In this document: one piece after another, positions 1 to 8,615 of the stretch
Layout: the number at the start of each line of letters is the position of its first letter
How positions within the stretch are numbered: position 1 is the first letter of the stretch
Assembly (NCBI RefSeq): GCF_017798205.1
Contig: NZ_CP060010.1
Coordinates: forward strand, 2,294,001 to 2,358,000
Length of the DNA: 64,000 nt
Reading direction: 5' to 3'
Origin: Cognatishimia activa
GTDB taxonomy: Bacteria; Pseudomonadota; Alphaproteobacteria; Rhodobacterales; Rhodobacteraceae
Notes under the pieces: model-generated
Seen by the model: only the letters and a program-made list of their open reading frames with translations
What the model was told of the DNA's origin: nothing
The model's database searches: none
Position numbers and translations under genes: made by a program

Positions 1-94
1 CGTAGAAAAGGTCCGTCTGGCAACGCGAACTTGCATCCGCAGCGTCTTGCGGGACCGGTGTGTTTGCCTTGCGCTCGTCCTTTAACGTTCAGGC

Positions 95-958
95 TTAAAA
101 GTAAAAGGCGTGCGCCACTGAGTTGAAGACTTGATCGTAGTGGTCTGATGGGATCAAGGCTCTCTGGGTTTCAAACATTTTTTGATAGTCCGAATAGAGT
201 TTGTCCACCGGGAAGTTCGATCCAAACATGACGCGATCCGGACCAAATTGCCCAATGACGTCTTCTACAATCGGCGCGAGGCTTTCCTGCGTCCAATTGT
301 GTTCAAACATTCCAAGTCCAGAGAGTTTGCAAGTTACATGAGGCAGGTCTGAAAGATGCCGCAATGACCGCGCCCAATTGGCCAGACCCGCTTCCGTTCG
401 ATCGTGTGGGGAGCCTGCGTGACAGAGCGCGACGGGCGTATCCGGCGCCTGTGCGATTACGGTGGCGGTTTTCTCCATGAGCTCTGGATTAAGCTGCAAG
501 TCAAAACTCAGCCCGCGGTCACCCGCTTCCTTGAGACCTTTCAGGAATGAAGGGTCGTCCAGCAAGTCGTTCGTGCCTGTCACAGCATCTTCGCCAGGGG
601 CACGTCCGATGATTTGGCGCACGCCTTTCACTGTCGAAAACCGCTGGTATTCATCCAGTTGAGCAGGCAGGTCCGGCGCTGTGAGATCGCAAAACACCAC
701 TTGCGCCATCGGCCAATCCGGCGTGGCGTCGGCAACCGATTGAACCCATTTTGCCTCGGCCAACGGGTCCTCTGCGCCTACCTGAATGTGGACCGATCCG
801 GTGATCCCGCAGGCACTCGCCTCAGCTCGGAACTCATTGATCAGATAGTCGCGCTGAATAGGGGAGGGATCTCCGAAAAAGCGTTCTACGCCTTGGGCCA
901 TCAGCCAAGGGTAGTGTACCGCGTTCAAATCCCAGAGATGGTGATGTGCATCGATCAT
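95..958 (-). CDS. Amidohydrolase family 2 (TIM-barrel lactonase/hydrolase)
   Basis: 287 residues, a normal length for the amidohydrolase-2 family (L-fuconolactonase and pyrone-dicarboxylate hydrolase relatives). The N-terminus carries the metal-site-like motif DAHHHLWD right after the start, followed by ALCHAGSP near residue 180 and MFGSNFPVD near residue 247. The last motif has Asn where many relatives have Asp (GSDWP), so the metal or catalytic arrangement may differ. It is probably a cytoplasmic lactone or ring-opening hydrolase. The start overlaps the stop of the SnoaL-like gene upstream on the same strand by ATGA, so the two are co-translated and belong to the LacI-controlled cluster that begins at the divergent promoter near 2000. 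The substrate cannot be told from sequence. Family assignment is firm; lactonase activity is inference. Confidence 0.85.
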   Translation of the reverse strand: MIDAHHHLWDLNAVHYPWLMAQGVERFFGDPSPIQRDYLINEFRAEASACGITGSVHIQVGAEDPLAEAKWVQSVADATPDWPMAQVVFCDLTAPDLPAQLDEYQRFSTVKGVRQIIGRAPGEDAVTGTNDLLDDPSFLKGLKEAGDRGLSFDLQLNPELMEKTATVIAQAPDTPVALCHAGSPHDRTEAGLANWARSLRHLSDLPHVTCKLSGLGMFEHNWTQESLAPIVEDVIGQFGPDRVMFGSNFPVDKLYSDYQKMFETQRALIPSDHYDQVFNSVAHAFYF

Positions 959-1959
959 GTGCGGGGCACCTCTTGCATGCGGGCCAGTATGTCGACGCCA
1001 AGGCCTTTCCAGAAATGCAGAAGGTCAATGAAGATCCAGTTCTCGGCCAGCTTGTCGCCTTCGCGACGATAGATGTCGATCACGCGCATCTCGCCAAGTT
1101 TGTCACTGGCAGGCATGCCCATAAACCCGCCATCATGGCGGGCGGTGAAATTCGGCCAGCCAAAGAAACCGCCGTAGTGCCCTTCGGCCATGCGGCAGAT
1201 GTGGTTTGTCTTGGATCGTTCAGAAAAGGCCGCGCGGAAGGGGCCAGAGTGCTGTTTGGCGTAGCGCTCGATTGTGTAGGTCGCACCGATCCCGGCTGGC
1301 CCCCACCAGATCATGTCGTCGTGCCATGTCCGCGCCAGTTCTTCTTCGAGTGGCAATCCAAGTTGCCAAGTGCCCAGATCCCCAATCATGGCGTTGATCG
1401 CCGCAAGGGTCGCGTCACCTTCGGCCTTTGGTTGCGCATCAAAGAGCAATCCATCATGCGTCATAGGCCCGGGCTGAACCAGATGCGCTGCGGTTTGAGG
1501 CGGGAAGGGATTTAGGCCCGCTTGCATCATCAAATGCGGGATATCGAAGTACATGGCGGTTTCGACGATCTTGCCGCCCGCGACCTTGTTGAACTCGCAA
1601 TACCGCAGGAAAGCCATTTTGCCCGTCGGCGCGATGCCAAGCCAAGGCTCATCAAAGAGCCCCATAAGGTGGCCCATAGACACAACCCATGAGCCGTCAA
1701 AGCCGTCGGTTTCATTCTTGCCTGCCATGAAAACATCCTGACGCCGTTGAAGCCGTTTTAAGGATGTTTTCAGGGGTGCCCAGAATTCTGATGCGACACG
1801 AATCGAGTCCGTCATTTCATTGAAAGGATGAAAGCCGCGCCACAGATAGTCGGTCGAAATATATTGACCCAGAACACCCGCTATATCGCCAGAATCGGCG
1901 GCGTCCAAAGCAGCATAGTATTCTCTAACTAAATGTTTTTCCGCTTGAAAGTCGACCAC
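955..1959 (-). CDS. Double-domain NTF2/SnoaL-like protein (first of four)
   Basis: I start this gene at GTG 1959 (334 residues). A strong GGGAGAGG ribosome site sits just upstream, and the longer reading frame to 2304 would run antisense through the ATPase gene and has no family resemblance there. Two SnoaL-like (polyketide-cyclase fold, NTF2 superfamily) domains lie head to tail. The first carries GIAPTGKMAFLRYCEF and ends in DIPHLMMQAG; the second carries WWGPAGIG and ends in NWIFIDLL with LGVDILARM. The 9991 gene shares both halves, so the two are paralogues. The family includes cyclases, isomerases, dehydratases and epoxide hydrolases as well as non-catalytic members, so no reaction can be assigned. 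It is the first gene of the leftward transcript and overlaps the amidohydrolase by ATGA. Confidence 0.82.
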   Translation of the reverse strand: MVDFQAEKHLVREYYAALDAADSGDIAGVLGQYISTDYLWRGFHPFNEMTDSIRVASEFWAPLKTSLKRLQRRQDVFMAGKNETDGFDGSWVVSMGHLMGLFDEPWLGIAPTGKMAFLRYCEFNKVAGGKIVETAMYFDIPHLMMQAGLNPFPPQTAAHLVQPGPMTHDGLLFDAQPKAEGDATLAAINAMIGDLGTWQLGLPLEEELARTWHDDMIWWGPAGIGATYTIERYAKQHSGPFRAAFSERSKTNHICRMAEGHYGGFFGWPNFTARHDGGFMGMPASDKLGEMRVIDIYRREGDKLAENWIFIDLLHFWKGLGVDILARMQEVPRT

Positions 1960-1980
1960 TCGACCTCTCCCTTTGATGGA

Positions 1981-2002
1981 TTTTTGCACACGTTTGCAAA
2001 AA
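1981..2002. promoter_or_regulatory. LacI-type operator O1
   Basis: A 22-bp near-perfect palindrome centred on CG at 1991/1992, with arms TTTTTGCA and TGCAAAAA. This is the symmetric CG-centred form typical of LacI/GalR-family operators. It lies 22 bp upstream of the GTG start at 1959, where it could block the leftward promoter. A LacI-family repressor is encoded at 11810 in the same cluster and is the obvious candidate ligand-responsive regulator. Confidence 0.7.
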
Positions 2003-2006
2003 CTTC

Positions 2007-2036
2007 TTGCCAAAATCCGGAACCCGAGTCTACCCT
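2007..2036 (+). promoter_or_regulatory. Candidate rightward promoter between two operators
   Basis: TTGCCA (2007-2012) and TACCCT (2031-2036) are separated by 18 bp and lie between the two palindromes, upstream of the ATPase gene at 2087. The -10 match is weak, so the placement is tentative; the flanking operators are the stronger evidence that a promoter lies here. Confidence 0.35.
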
Positions 2037-2037
2037 G

Positions 2038-2053
2038 TTGCAAGCGTATGCAA
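2038..2053. promoter_or_regulatory. LacI-type operator O2
   Basis: A 16-bp palindrome TTGCAAGCGTATGCAA centred on CG at 2045/2046. It has the same half-site (TTGCA) and CG centre as O1. The two centres are 54 bp apart, about five helical turns, so one repressor tetramer or two dimers could sit on the same DNA face. An extra half-site pair, TGCAAAAATTGCA, overlaps its right side. It lies 34 bp upstream of the ATPase start codon. Confidence 0.7.
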
Positions 2054-2086
2054 AAATTGCATTGATGACACTCGGGAGGAGCCTTC

Positions 2087-3136
2087 ATGGCCGAAATCCA
2101 GCTCAAGAACCTCAGCAAGCGCTGGGGCAGCTTTGTTGGCGTTGATGATTTCAATCTTACGATTGCTGACAAAGAGTTCCTTGTGCTCTTGGGGCCGTCT
2201 GGCTGCGGCAAGACCACGACGATGCGTATGATCGCGGGCCTAGAGGATGCAACCGAAGGCGATATTTTGGTCGACGGAACGCGGGTCAATGATTTGGAGC
2301 CCAAGGACCGAGATGTGGCGATGGTGTTCCAAAGCTATGCGCTTTATCCGAACATGAACGTCTACGAGAACATCCGCTTTCCGCTGAAAGTGCGCGGCGT
2401 TGATCCAAGCACACACGACGAAAAAGTGCGTCGCGCGTCGGCGATGGTTGAACTGGACGAATTCCTGCACCGCAAGCCAGCCGAGCTTTCTGGCGGTCAG
2501 CGTCAGCGTGTTGCTTTGGCCCGCGCCATTGTGCGCGAGCCGAATGTGTTCCTGATGGACGAGCCACTGTCCAACCTAGACGCAAAACTGCGCGTCTCGA
2601 CCCGTGCGCAGATCAAAAACCTCTCTCACGAGCTGGCCGTAACCACCATCTATGTAACCCACGACCAGATCGAGGCCATGACCCTCGCGGATCGCGTGGT
2701 GGTCATGAAACAGGGGGTTGTGCAGCAGGTTGGTAGCCCAACGGAAATCTACGACCGCCCGGCCAATGCGTTTGTCGCAAGCTTCATCGGCAACCCGGCC
2801 ATGAACTTGATGGATGGCGCGGTAGAAGGCGGAACATTTAAGGCGGAAGGCGTTGAGGTCAAAGGCCTCACGGCACCTGACGCGAAAACGACTTTGGGCT
2901 TCCGTGCAGAAGATGCCGAAGTTGTGGGCAGCGGCGGTCAGATCAACGCGCCGATTTATACGATGGAACTTTTGGGCGAAGCGACGATGGTATCGGTTCG
3001 GATCGGTGGCTCTTTGGTCAGCGTTAAGGCTGACAAGAACTATCGCGCGGACATTGGAGACATCGTCTCGATCAAAGTTCCAATGGAACATTGCCACTTG
3101 TTTGATGCTGAAACAGGTGAGCGTGTAGGGGGGTAA
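2087..3136 (+). CDS. ABC transporter ATPase, MalK/UgpC type
   Basis: 349 residues, the usual length for CUT1-family sugar importer ATPases. Visible motifs: Walker A GPSGCGKTT (about 36-44), Q-loop Gln82 in FQSYALYPN, signature LSGGQRQRV (134 on), Walker [13 protein letters not shown] (154 on), and switch His192 in [14 protein letters not shown]. The C-terminal part (about 240-349) is the regulatory OB/TOBE domain of MalK-like proteins, including ATMVSVRIGG and a final MEHCHLFD. The start follows GGGAGGAGC. It is the first gene of the rightward operon, ahead of the binding protein at 3228 and permeases at 4552 and 5595, and it energises that importer from the cytoplasmic side. The substrate is probably a sugar, polyol or related oxidised compound, inferred from the transporter class only. 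Confidence 0.95.
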   Translation: MAEIQLKNLSKRWGSFVGVDDFNLTIADKEFLVLLGPSGCGKTTTMRMIAGLEDATEGDILVDGTRVNDLEPKDRDVAMVFQSYALYPNMNVYENIRFPLKVRGVDPSTHDEKVRRASAMVELDEFLHRKPAELSGGQRQRVALARAIVREPNVFLMDEPLSNLDAKLRVSTRAQIKNLSHELAVTTIYVTHDQIEAMTLADRVVVMKQGVVQQVGSPTEIYDRPANAFVASFIGNPAMNLMDGAVEGGTFKAEGVEVKGLTAPDAKTTLGFRAEDAEVVGSGGQINAPIYTMELLGEATMVSVRIGGSLVSVKADKNYRADIGDIVSIKVPMEHCHLFDAETGERVGG

Positions 3137-3227
3137 GCCCCTGAATTATGGCGCAATTAATAAGCGTCTTTAGCTGGGTGCGTGATTGCAAGACGCATCC
3201 AAAATGACAAGAAACAGGGAGAAAGAC

Positions 3228-4481
3228 ATGTTTCTAAAGAAAGTAATGGTTGCTGGTGCAATGTCAGCTCTGCTGGGGACCTCTGCCTATGCAGGTGGTC
3301 ACGCAATGTGTGGTCCTGATGGCGCGTCGGTTCGTATTCTCGGGTCAGACTTTCCAGCGATCCAAGCGGTTGCTGGTGCGGCCGAAGCAAACTGCTCTGG
3401 CAGCGCGGGCGAGTTCACTATCAACCTGCGTGACGATACACGCGACATGATGAACCAAGCGCTGACGCCAAACCCGGCAGAATACACCAGCGTGATCGTG
3501 GCGAACTCTACGCTCACTCAGTTAATGAATGATGACCTCGTGCGTCCTTTGAACGATCTGGTCGACAAATACGGTGCGAACCTCAAGCCGCATCAGCTAA
3601 TCACCATTGACGGTAACGTTATGGCGATTGCCTTCATGGCGAACTCCCAGCACCTCTTCACCCGGACTGACATTCTCGCGCAAGCGGGCGTCGAAGGCAC
3701 ACCGTCCAGCGTTGAAGAAATGGTGGCCGCGGCGGAAAAAATCCGCGCAGCAGGCATCATGGAATATCCGATTGCGATGAACATGAAGGTCGGCTGGAAC
3801 GTTGGCGAGATCTTCAACCTGTTCTATTTCGCGAACGGCGGCGAGCTATTCAAGCCAGGTACAGCTGAGCCAGCAGTGAATTCCGCAGCAGGTGTCGCGG
3901 CGCTGAACTCGATCAAATCCTTGCTGGAGTACACCCACCCAGATCACCTCAGCCACGCGTCCAACGAAACCCAGGCACTTTGGGAAGCAGGTCAGGCGGC
4001 AATGGCGATCATGTGGGGCTCTCGTGGCGGCGCGGTTCTGGACGACGAGGGGTCTACAGCCGATGTCACCGAGAATACTCTGCTCTCGATGGCGCCAACC
4101 GCAAACGGTGGCTCTACGCCAGCGGCGACTCTGTGGTGGGATGGTGTGACCATTGCCAAGAACGTGCCTGATGCCGACGCGGAAGCAAGCTTTGCAGCCC
4201 TGGTCAGCGGCCTGAACGCAGACCTGATGAAAGAGCACAACGACAAAGCCATCTGGCTGATCGACGGCTTCCAGCCTGGTCCAGCGGCGGCAGGTGTGTC
4301 CGCGACTGCAAATGCAGGGGCCAAGCCTTACCCAATGATCCCATTCGTGAACCTGATGCACAACGCACTGGGGTCCGAACTGGTTGACTTCTACAAAGGC
4401 ACCGAGAGCGCAGAAGACGCGCTGGCGGACGTCGAAGCGGCCTATGTGACCGCAGCGAAAGAAGCGGGCTTTTTGAACTAA
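3228..4481 (+). CDS. ABC sugar-type solute-binding protein (family 1)
   Basis: I use ATG 3228, preceded by AGGGAGAAAGAC, giving 417 residues; an upstream in-frame TTG at 3186 only adds a leader without hydrophobic character. The N-terminus MFLKKVMVAGAMSALLG with a SAYA-G site near residue 22 is a Sec signal peptide, so the mature protein is periplasmic. The rest has the family-1 (maltose-binding-like) pattern, including MNMKVGWNVGEIFNLFYFAN and a late AIWLIDGFQPGP. It delivers substrate to the permeases at 4552 and 5595. A strong hairpin follows directly, which should enrich this part of the transcript. Specific ligand unknown. Confidence 0.93.
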   Translation: MFLKKVMVAGAMSALLGTSAYAGGHAMCGPDGASVRILGSDFPAIQAVAGAAEANCSGSAGEFTINLRDDTRDMMNQALTPNPAEYTSVIVANSTLTQLMNDDLVRPLNDLVDKYGANLKPHQLITIDGNVMAIAFMANSQHLFTRTDILAQAGVEGTPSSVEEMVAAAEKIRAAGIMEYPIAMNMKVGWNVGEIFNLFYFANGGELFKPGTAEPAVNSAAGVAALNSIKSLLEYTHPDHLSHASNETQALWEAGQAAMAIMWGSRGGAVLDDEGSTADVTENTLLSMAPTANGGSTPAATLWWDGVTIAKNVPDADAEASFAALVSGLNADLMKEHNDKAIWLIDGFQPGPAAAGVSATANAGAKPYPMIPFVNLMHNALGSELVDFYKGTESAEDALADVEAAYVTAAKEAGFLN

Positions 4482-4490
4482 GAGCCTGAG

Positions 4491-4514
4491 GAAGGGGGCT
4501 TTTCGGCCCCCTTC
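4491..4514 (+). terminator. Hairpin after binding-protein gene (partial terminator/stabiliser)
   Basis: A perfect 9-bp stem, GAAGGGGGC with GCCCCCTTC, around a 6-nt loop, starting 9 bp after the binding-protein stop. No U-tract follows, so it is more likely to protect the upstream mRNA end or cause partial termination than to end the operon. Confidence 0.6.
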
Positions 4515-4551
4515 ACCCCCTGATTTCTGACACGCCAAAAAGGTCTAGGAC

Positions 4552-5583
4552 ATGAAACACCGCACGTTCTTTTGGTTCATTCTGCCGACGCTCTCGGCCA
4601 TGATCCTGTTTATCGCGTTGCCGATTGTTTCGGTCTTTATCCAATCGCTTTTCGTTGAGCACGAGCAGGTGCTTGTCGTCTCCGAAAGCTGCGGGCCTTT
4701 TGGCTGTAACCAAACCACATCGATTGACGCAGAGGCCACCGCAGCGCTTCGCGAAGAGAAACCCTTGGGTCGCTTTAACGGTCTCAGCACATATTTTGAC
4801 CGGTCCCACTTGGCATCCGCCGAAGTAGCCGAGATCTGGCGCGAGTCGACTGGTCTTGCCTCTTTTGTCAATGGATTGATGGATCTGAAGTTCTATCGCG
4901 CTCTGATCTTTACTCTGACCTACACCTTCACTGTAACCCCGGCGGTTCTGATCCTGGGTCTGGCAATCGCGGTTGGCGTGAACAACCTCCCACGCGCCTT
5001 CCGCGGTGTCGCGATCTTTATCTCTCTGTTGCCGTTCCTTGTGGCGACGGTCGTTGGCTCGATGATCCTGTCCTGGATGCTTGACGGCGAAGGTATCATC
5101 GGCGCGACGCTCCAGAACATCTTCAATGACCCGAGTTTGACGATCAAATCGTCGACCCCGCTGATGTGGATCGCGCTGATCGTCTACGGGATCTGGCACA
5201 CGCTGCCCTTTAGCTTCATCACCTTTTATGCGGGGCTGCAGACCGTGTCCAAAGACACGCTTGAGGCCGCGCAGATTGATGGGGCAAACAAGTGGCAATC
5301 CATGATCCACGTGGTCGTGCCGCATCTGATGCCGCTGGTGTCTTTCGTGACCCTGATGCTGTTGATGGATAACTTCCGCGTCTTTGAACCGATCGTCAGC
5401 TTTAACGCCGAGGCCCACGCCCAGTCGCTGAGTATTTTCATCTGGAGCGATCTGCGCGAAGCGGCAACCCGCTTTATGCTTTCGGCTGGCGCGACCTCGA
5501 TCCTGACGATCATCGGCGTCGCTATCCTTCTCACACCTGTGTTGATCCGCACCTGGCGCGACTTCAACGCTAAGTCTCATTAA
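4552..5583 (+). CDS. ABC sugar-type permease, MalF type
   Basis: 343 residues with about six membrane helices. The first helix (about residues 8-30) is followed by a large external loop of some 90 residues containing a CGPFGC pair of cysteines that could form a disulfide, much like the periplasmic P2 loop of MalF. The cytoplasmic EAA loop is visible as EAAQIDGANKWQSM near residue 240, the docking site for the ATPase. It forms a heterodimer with the permease at 5595, which starts 11 bp after this stop. Family assignment is firm; substrate unknown. Confidence 0.93.
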   Translation: MKHRTFFWFILPTLSAMILFIALPIVSVFIQSLFVEHEQVLVVSESCGPFGCNQTTSIDAEATAALREEKPLGRFNGLSTYFDRSHLASAEVAEIWRESTGLASFVNGLMDLKFYRALIFTLTYTFTVTPAVLILGLAIAVGVNNLPRAFRGVAIFISLLPFLVATVVGSMILSWMLDGEGIIGATLQNIFNDPSLTIKSSTPLMWIALIVYGIWHTLPFSFITFYAGLQTVSKDTLEAAQIDGANKWQSMIHVVVPHLMPLVSFVTLMLLMDNFRVFEPIVSFNAEAHAQSLSIFIWSDLREAATRFMLSAGATSILTIIGVAILLTPVLIRTWRDFNAKSH

Positions 5584-5594
5584 GGGAACGCATC

Positions 5595-6476
5595 ATGGCA
5601 ACTCAGGCACAAAACCGTCTTACACCGTTCAAGGTCGTCTCCTACGCACTGGTGATCACCTGGCTCGTGATCGCTGCCTTCCCTTTCCTTTGGACCTTCT
5701 GGGGCAGCTTTAAGGTTCAGGGCGACTTTTTCTCTAAGGCGGATTGGACCAACGCGCTTTATGGCGTCTTCACCACCCGCGAGACCGGTGGCGCCTTTAC
5801 CGGCAACGGGTATTATGGCGCGTGGGTTCAGGAATCCTTTTGGCGCAACGTTCTGAACACAATGGTCATCGTGTTCTTCACGGTGATTATCTCGCTGACG
5901 TTCGGCACACTTGGTGGCTACGCTTTGGCGCGCTCTGGTTTCCGCTATGCGTTCTGGATCTTGATGGCCGCGCTGATCTTCCGTGCGATGCCGCATATTA
6001 CGCTGGTCTCGGGCTATATGCTTCCGTTCTTTGAATGGAATATTTGGGGCCTCAAGGGCACAGCGATCATTGTGCTTGTGGCGATCAACCAGCCGTTCAC
6101 ATTGTGGATGCTGCACAGTTTCTTCAAAAACATCCCCAAAGACATGGACGAAAGTGCCATGGTCGATGGATGCACCCGGTTCCAAGCCTTCCGTCATGTG
6201 ATCGTGCCGGTGATGTGGCCGGGCGTGATCACCACGGGCCTGTTCAGTTTCTTGCTTGCCTATAACGATTATGCCGTGACCTCGATGCTGCTCAGCAAAC
6301 CGAACGAGACCATGGTGCCTGCCGTTGCAAGCTTCCTTGGCTCGGTTCAGGTGCAGGGCAACATCATGTTCGCAGTCGCAGCCGTTGTTTCGGCGACCGC
6401 ACCTCTCTTTGTGTTGATCTTGTTCTTCCAACGCCAGATCGTCAGCGGCCTGACCGCGGGGGCTGTCAAAGGCTGA
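5595..6476 (+). CDS. ABC sugar-type permease, MalG type
   Basis: 293 residues, typical of MalG-like permeases, with six predicted membrane helices beginning around residue 16 (VVSYALVITWLVIAAFPFLW). The EAA loop appears as MDESAMVDGCTRFQAFRHV near residue 195, and the protein ends in the family-typical SGLTAGAVKG. It pairs with the MalF-type protein at 4552 to form the channel of the importer. The stop overlaps the start of the GMC oxidoreductase (TGATG), tying uptake to the first catabolic gene. Confidence 0.94.
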   Translation: MATQAQNRLTPFKVVSYALVITWLVIAAFPFLWTFWGSFKVQGDFFSKADWTNALYGVFTTRETGGAFTGNGYYGAWVQESFWRNVLNTMVIVFFTVIISLTFGTLGGYALARSGFRYAFWILMAALIFRAMPHITLVSGYMLPFFEWNIWGLKGTAIIVLVAINQPFTLWMLHSFFKNIPKDMDESAMVDGCTRFQAFRHVIVPVMWPGVITTGLFSFLLAYNDYAVTSMLLSKPNETMVPAVASFLGSVQVQGNIMFAVAAVVSATAPLFVLILFFQRQIVSGLTAGAVKG

Positions 6477-7954
6477 TGAAGGACTTCCTTGTCATAGGTG
6501 CCGGTTCGGCGGGCTGTGTTCTGGCCGCCGAATTGGTGCGACGAGGGGCTGGGTCGGTGCTCTTGCTTGAGGCGGGGCCAAGTGATCGCCATCCTCTGGT
6601 TCAAACCCCGATGGGGCTGATTTGGGTTATGGGCAGCAAGCGTGATTGGTGTTTCACCTCAACTCCGCAGAAGGGTGCTGGAAACCGCGAAATTAAAGTG
6701 CCGCGCGGGCGGATGGTCGGCGGGTCTGGCTCGATCAACTCAATGGTTTGGTTTCGCGGCCGAAAGGACGATTTCGACAATTGGAACGTTCAGGGTTGGA
6801 GCTATGAAGAGGTCGCGCCTGCGTTTGAAGCAGTTGAGGATGCGCTAAAACCAAGCCGTCTTGCGACACCGCATCCTTTGACGACGGGGCTTTCATCAGT
6901 TTTCCCAGAAACACGTCCAACGCCCGAGACCGAAAGCTCTGGAGTGTTTGCCTATAACTTGGTGGGCGGCCGCAGAAACTCGGCGGCGCGCGCAATGAAT
7001 ATTGGCAAGCTGGTCGAGCTTCGCACGGATGCCCATGTGGATCGCTTGCTCTGGGACGGCGACAAGGCCGTAGGCGCCGTCCTTGTCGACGGTAGCGAAA
7101 TCCGTGTGGCAAAGGGAGTTGTCCTAAGCGCTGGTTCTGTTGCGTCCCCGGGTATTCTGATGCGGTCGGGCGTTGGCCCTAAGAGCGATCTTGAGAAGCT
7201 AGGTATCGATTGCCGCGAAGACGCGCCCGAGGTCGGTGAGAACTTGCATGACCACCCTGGCATAGGGTTGCATTTTGAAGGAGCGGGTTCGGGATATGGG
7301 CTAGAAGCGGCGCAGTGGCTCAATTGGGTATTGGCTCCGTTTAAGTATGCGCTGTCGCGCACAGGTCCCTTTGCGTCACCGACCGTTGAGGGCGGCATGT
7401 TTTTCAATGCGCGCGGCGTAGATCAAGCTCCTGACGTGCAAAGCCATTTCATTCCGTTCCATTTGGCTCACACGGGCCCCCGGTTTCAAAAGAAGTCCGG
7501 ATATTTCGCTGATGTGTGCCTGTGTCGCCCGAAATCGCGTGGACGGTTTAGTCTTGCGTCCAAGGATCCAAAAGCCGCGCCTCTGATCGACCTTGGGTTG
7601 CTCAAAGACCCTGATGATCTTGAAACGCTGGCTGCCGGGCTCGAGAGGCTTCGCGGCTTATTGCAGGCGGCGGATTTCGGCACTCGACGCGCGCCGGAGG
7701 TTTATCCCAGCGCAGCCGTCCAAGGGGACGCGCTGAAAGAGCACATCCGCGCGAACTGTGGCACGGCCTATCATCCGGTTGGCACCTTGCGTTTGGGCGG
7801 GCCGGTTTCAGAACGCCTTTCCGTCAGAGGCGTTGAAAACCTTTGGGTGGCCGACGCAAGCATTATGCCGTCTGTCACATCAGCAAACACCAATGCGCCC
7901 AGCATGATGATCGGCTGGAAAGGCGCAGAATTTATCGCGGAGGACGCTGCATGA
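6476..7954 (+). CDS. GMC-family FAD oxidoreductase (choline-dehydrogenase-like)
   Basis: 492 residues. The FAD-binding Rossmann motif is at the N-terminus (VIGAGSAGCVLAAEL, about residues 6-20). The first GMC signature region is seen as PRGRMVGGSGSINSMVW and the second as LSAGSVASPGILMRSGVG. Near the C-terminus the active-site His lies in CGTAYHPVGTLRLGG, with Asn in SANTNAPSMMIGWKG. The family oxidises primary or secondary alcohols of polyols, sugars and cyclic alcohols, passing electrons to O2 or a quinone. No signal peptide is seen, so it is cytoplasmic or membrane-peripheral. Translationally coupled to the permease gene, it probably carries out the first oxidation of the imported compound. 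It is clearly shorter than choline dehydrogenase proper (about 550), so choline is an unlikely substrate. Confidence 0.9.
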   Translation: MKDFLVIGAGSAGCVLAAELVRRGAGSVLLLEAGPSDRHPLVQTPMGLIWVMGSKRDWCFTSTPQKGAGNREIKVPRGRMVGGSGSINSMVWFRGRKDDFDNWNVQGWSYEEVAPAFEAVEDALKPSRLATPHPLTTGLSSVFPETRPTPETESSGVFAYNLVGGRRNSAARAMNIGKLVELRTDAHVDRLLWDGDKAVGAVLVDGSEIRVAKGVVLSAGSVASPGILMRSGVGPKSDLEKLGIDCREDAPEVGENLHDHPGIGLHFEGAGSGYGLEAAQWLNWVLAPFKYALSRTGPFASPTVEGGMFFNARGVDQAPDVQSHFIPFHLAHTGPRFQKKSGYFADVCLCRPKSRGRFSLASKDPKAAPLIDLGLLKDPDDLETLAAGLERLRGLLQAADFGTRRAPEVYPSAAVQGDALKEHIRANCGTAYHPVGTLRLGGPVSERLSVRGVENLWVADASIMPSVTSANTNAPSMMIGWKGAEFIAEDAA

Positions 7955-8021
7955 GCTCTTCCGCCCGCAACAGCGCCATGGCGCGTCATCCGGCTCTGAA
8001 CAGGATGCCGAGGGACTTTAT

Positions 8022-8048
8022 AAAGAGAGGCTTTGCGCCCTCTTTTTT
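8022..8048 (+). terminator. Intrinsic-terminator-like hairpin inside the operon
   Basis: AAAGAGAGGC, a TTTGC loop, then GCCCTCTTT running into a T-tract (8043-8048). The stem has one bulged A. It lies 67 bp after the GMC stop and 30 bp before the next gene, so it would split the transcript into transporter/GMC and downstream enzymes, or act as an attenuator. Confidence 0.6.
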
Positions 8049-8078
8049 CCCTCAATGCACACTGAAAGGAGACCTCAG

Positions 8079-8615
8079 ATGAAAGGTTCTCGCCCCGAGC
8101 AAGCGGTTTTGTCCCGCGACACAGACATGAGCAAGACCGATGAAACCCGTGCCGTGATCGAAGGCATGGTGGATGGTCTGAACGATCACCGGATCGACGA
8201 TATTGGCCAGTTCTTTAGCGATGGTTTTCGCTGGATGGGCAACCAAGGCTGCGGCACCAAATTGGGTCTGAAAGCCTTTCAAGACAATTGGCAACGCCCG
8301 TTCCAGGCAGCCTTTAGTGACAAGGTCTGTATCGATGAAGCCCGCCTTTACATGGGCGAATGGGCAGCGGCGTTTGGGCGCCAAGAAGCAACCCATTCCG
8401 GCGAATTCCTTGGGATCGCGCCGACCGGGAAACGTGTTGAAATCCGCTACATGGATTTCTGGAAAGTCGTCGACGGCAAGATCGTCGACAATTGGGTGAA
8501 TGTGGATTTCGCCCATGTGGCCGCGCAGTTGGGCGTTGATGTGTTCGACGGCGAAGGCTGGGAAAAATTCGATGGGGTCTCCCCACAAAATGAAGGTGAA
8601 AGTCATGGCAATTGA
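8079..8615 (+). CDS. Single-domain NTF2/SnoaL-like protein (second of four)
   Basis: Start at ATG 8079 after AAAGGAGACCTCAG (178 residues); an upstream in-frame ATG at 8055 lacks a ribosome site. One SnoaL-like domain, with [14 protein letters not shown] near residue 48, [20 protein letters not shown] near residue 108 and the ending [20 protein letters not shown]. The last element matches the ends of the double-domain proteins at 955 and 9991, so this is a single-copy relative of their second halves. It overlaps the HisD-like gene by 11 bp, implying coupled translation. No catalytic assignment is possible from sequence; a small-molecule-binding or isomerase/hydratase role fits the fold. Confidence 0.82.
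   Translation: MKGSRPEQAVLSRDTDMSKTDETRAVIEGMVDGLNDHRIDDIGQFFSDGFRWMGNQGCGTKLGLKAFQDNWQRPFQAAFSDKVCIDEARLYMGEWAAAFGRQEATHSGEFLGIAPTGKRVEIRYMDFWKVVDGKIVDNWVNVDFAHVAAQLGVDVFDGEGWEKFDGVSPQNEGESHGN

Noticed and set aside
1-94. Possible gene end at the left edge
   Set aside because: No frame with recognisable features; only 94 bases are available downstream of the amidohydrolase.
1960-2304. Upstream extension of the 955 reading frame to 2304
   Set aside because: It runs antisense through the start of the ATPase gene and through the operator region, and a GTG with strong ribosome site at 1959 gives the normal family N-terminus.
4513-5580. Long leftward frame of 355 codons opposite the MalF-type permease
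   Set aside because: It is rich in Arg, Asp, Gln and His as expected for the antisense of a membrane protein, and has no family likeness.
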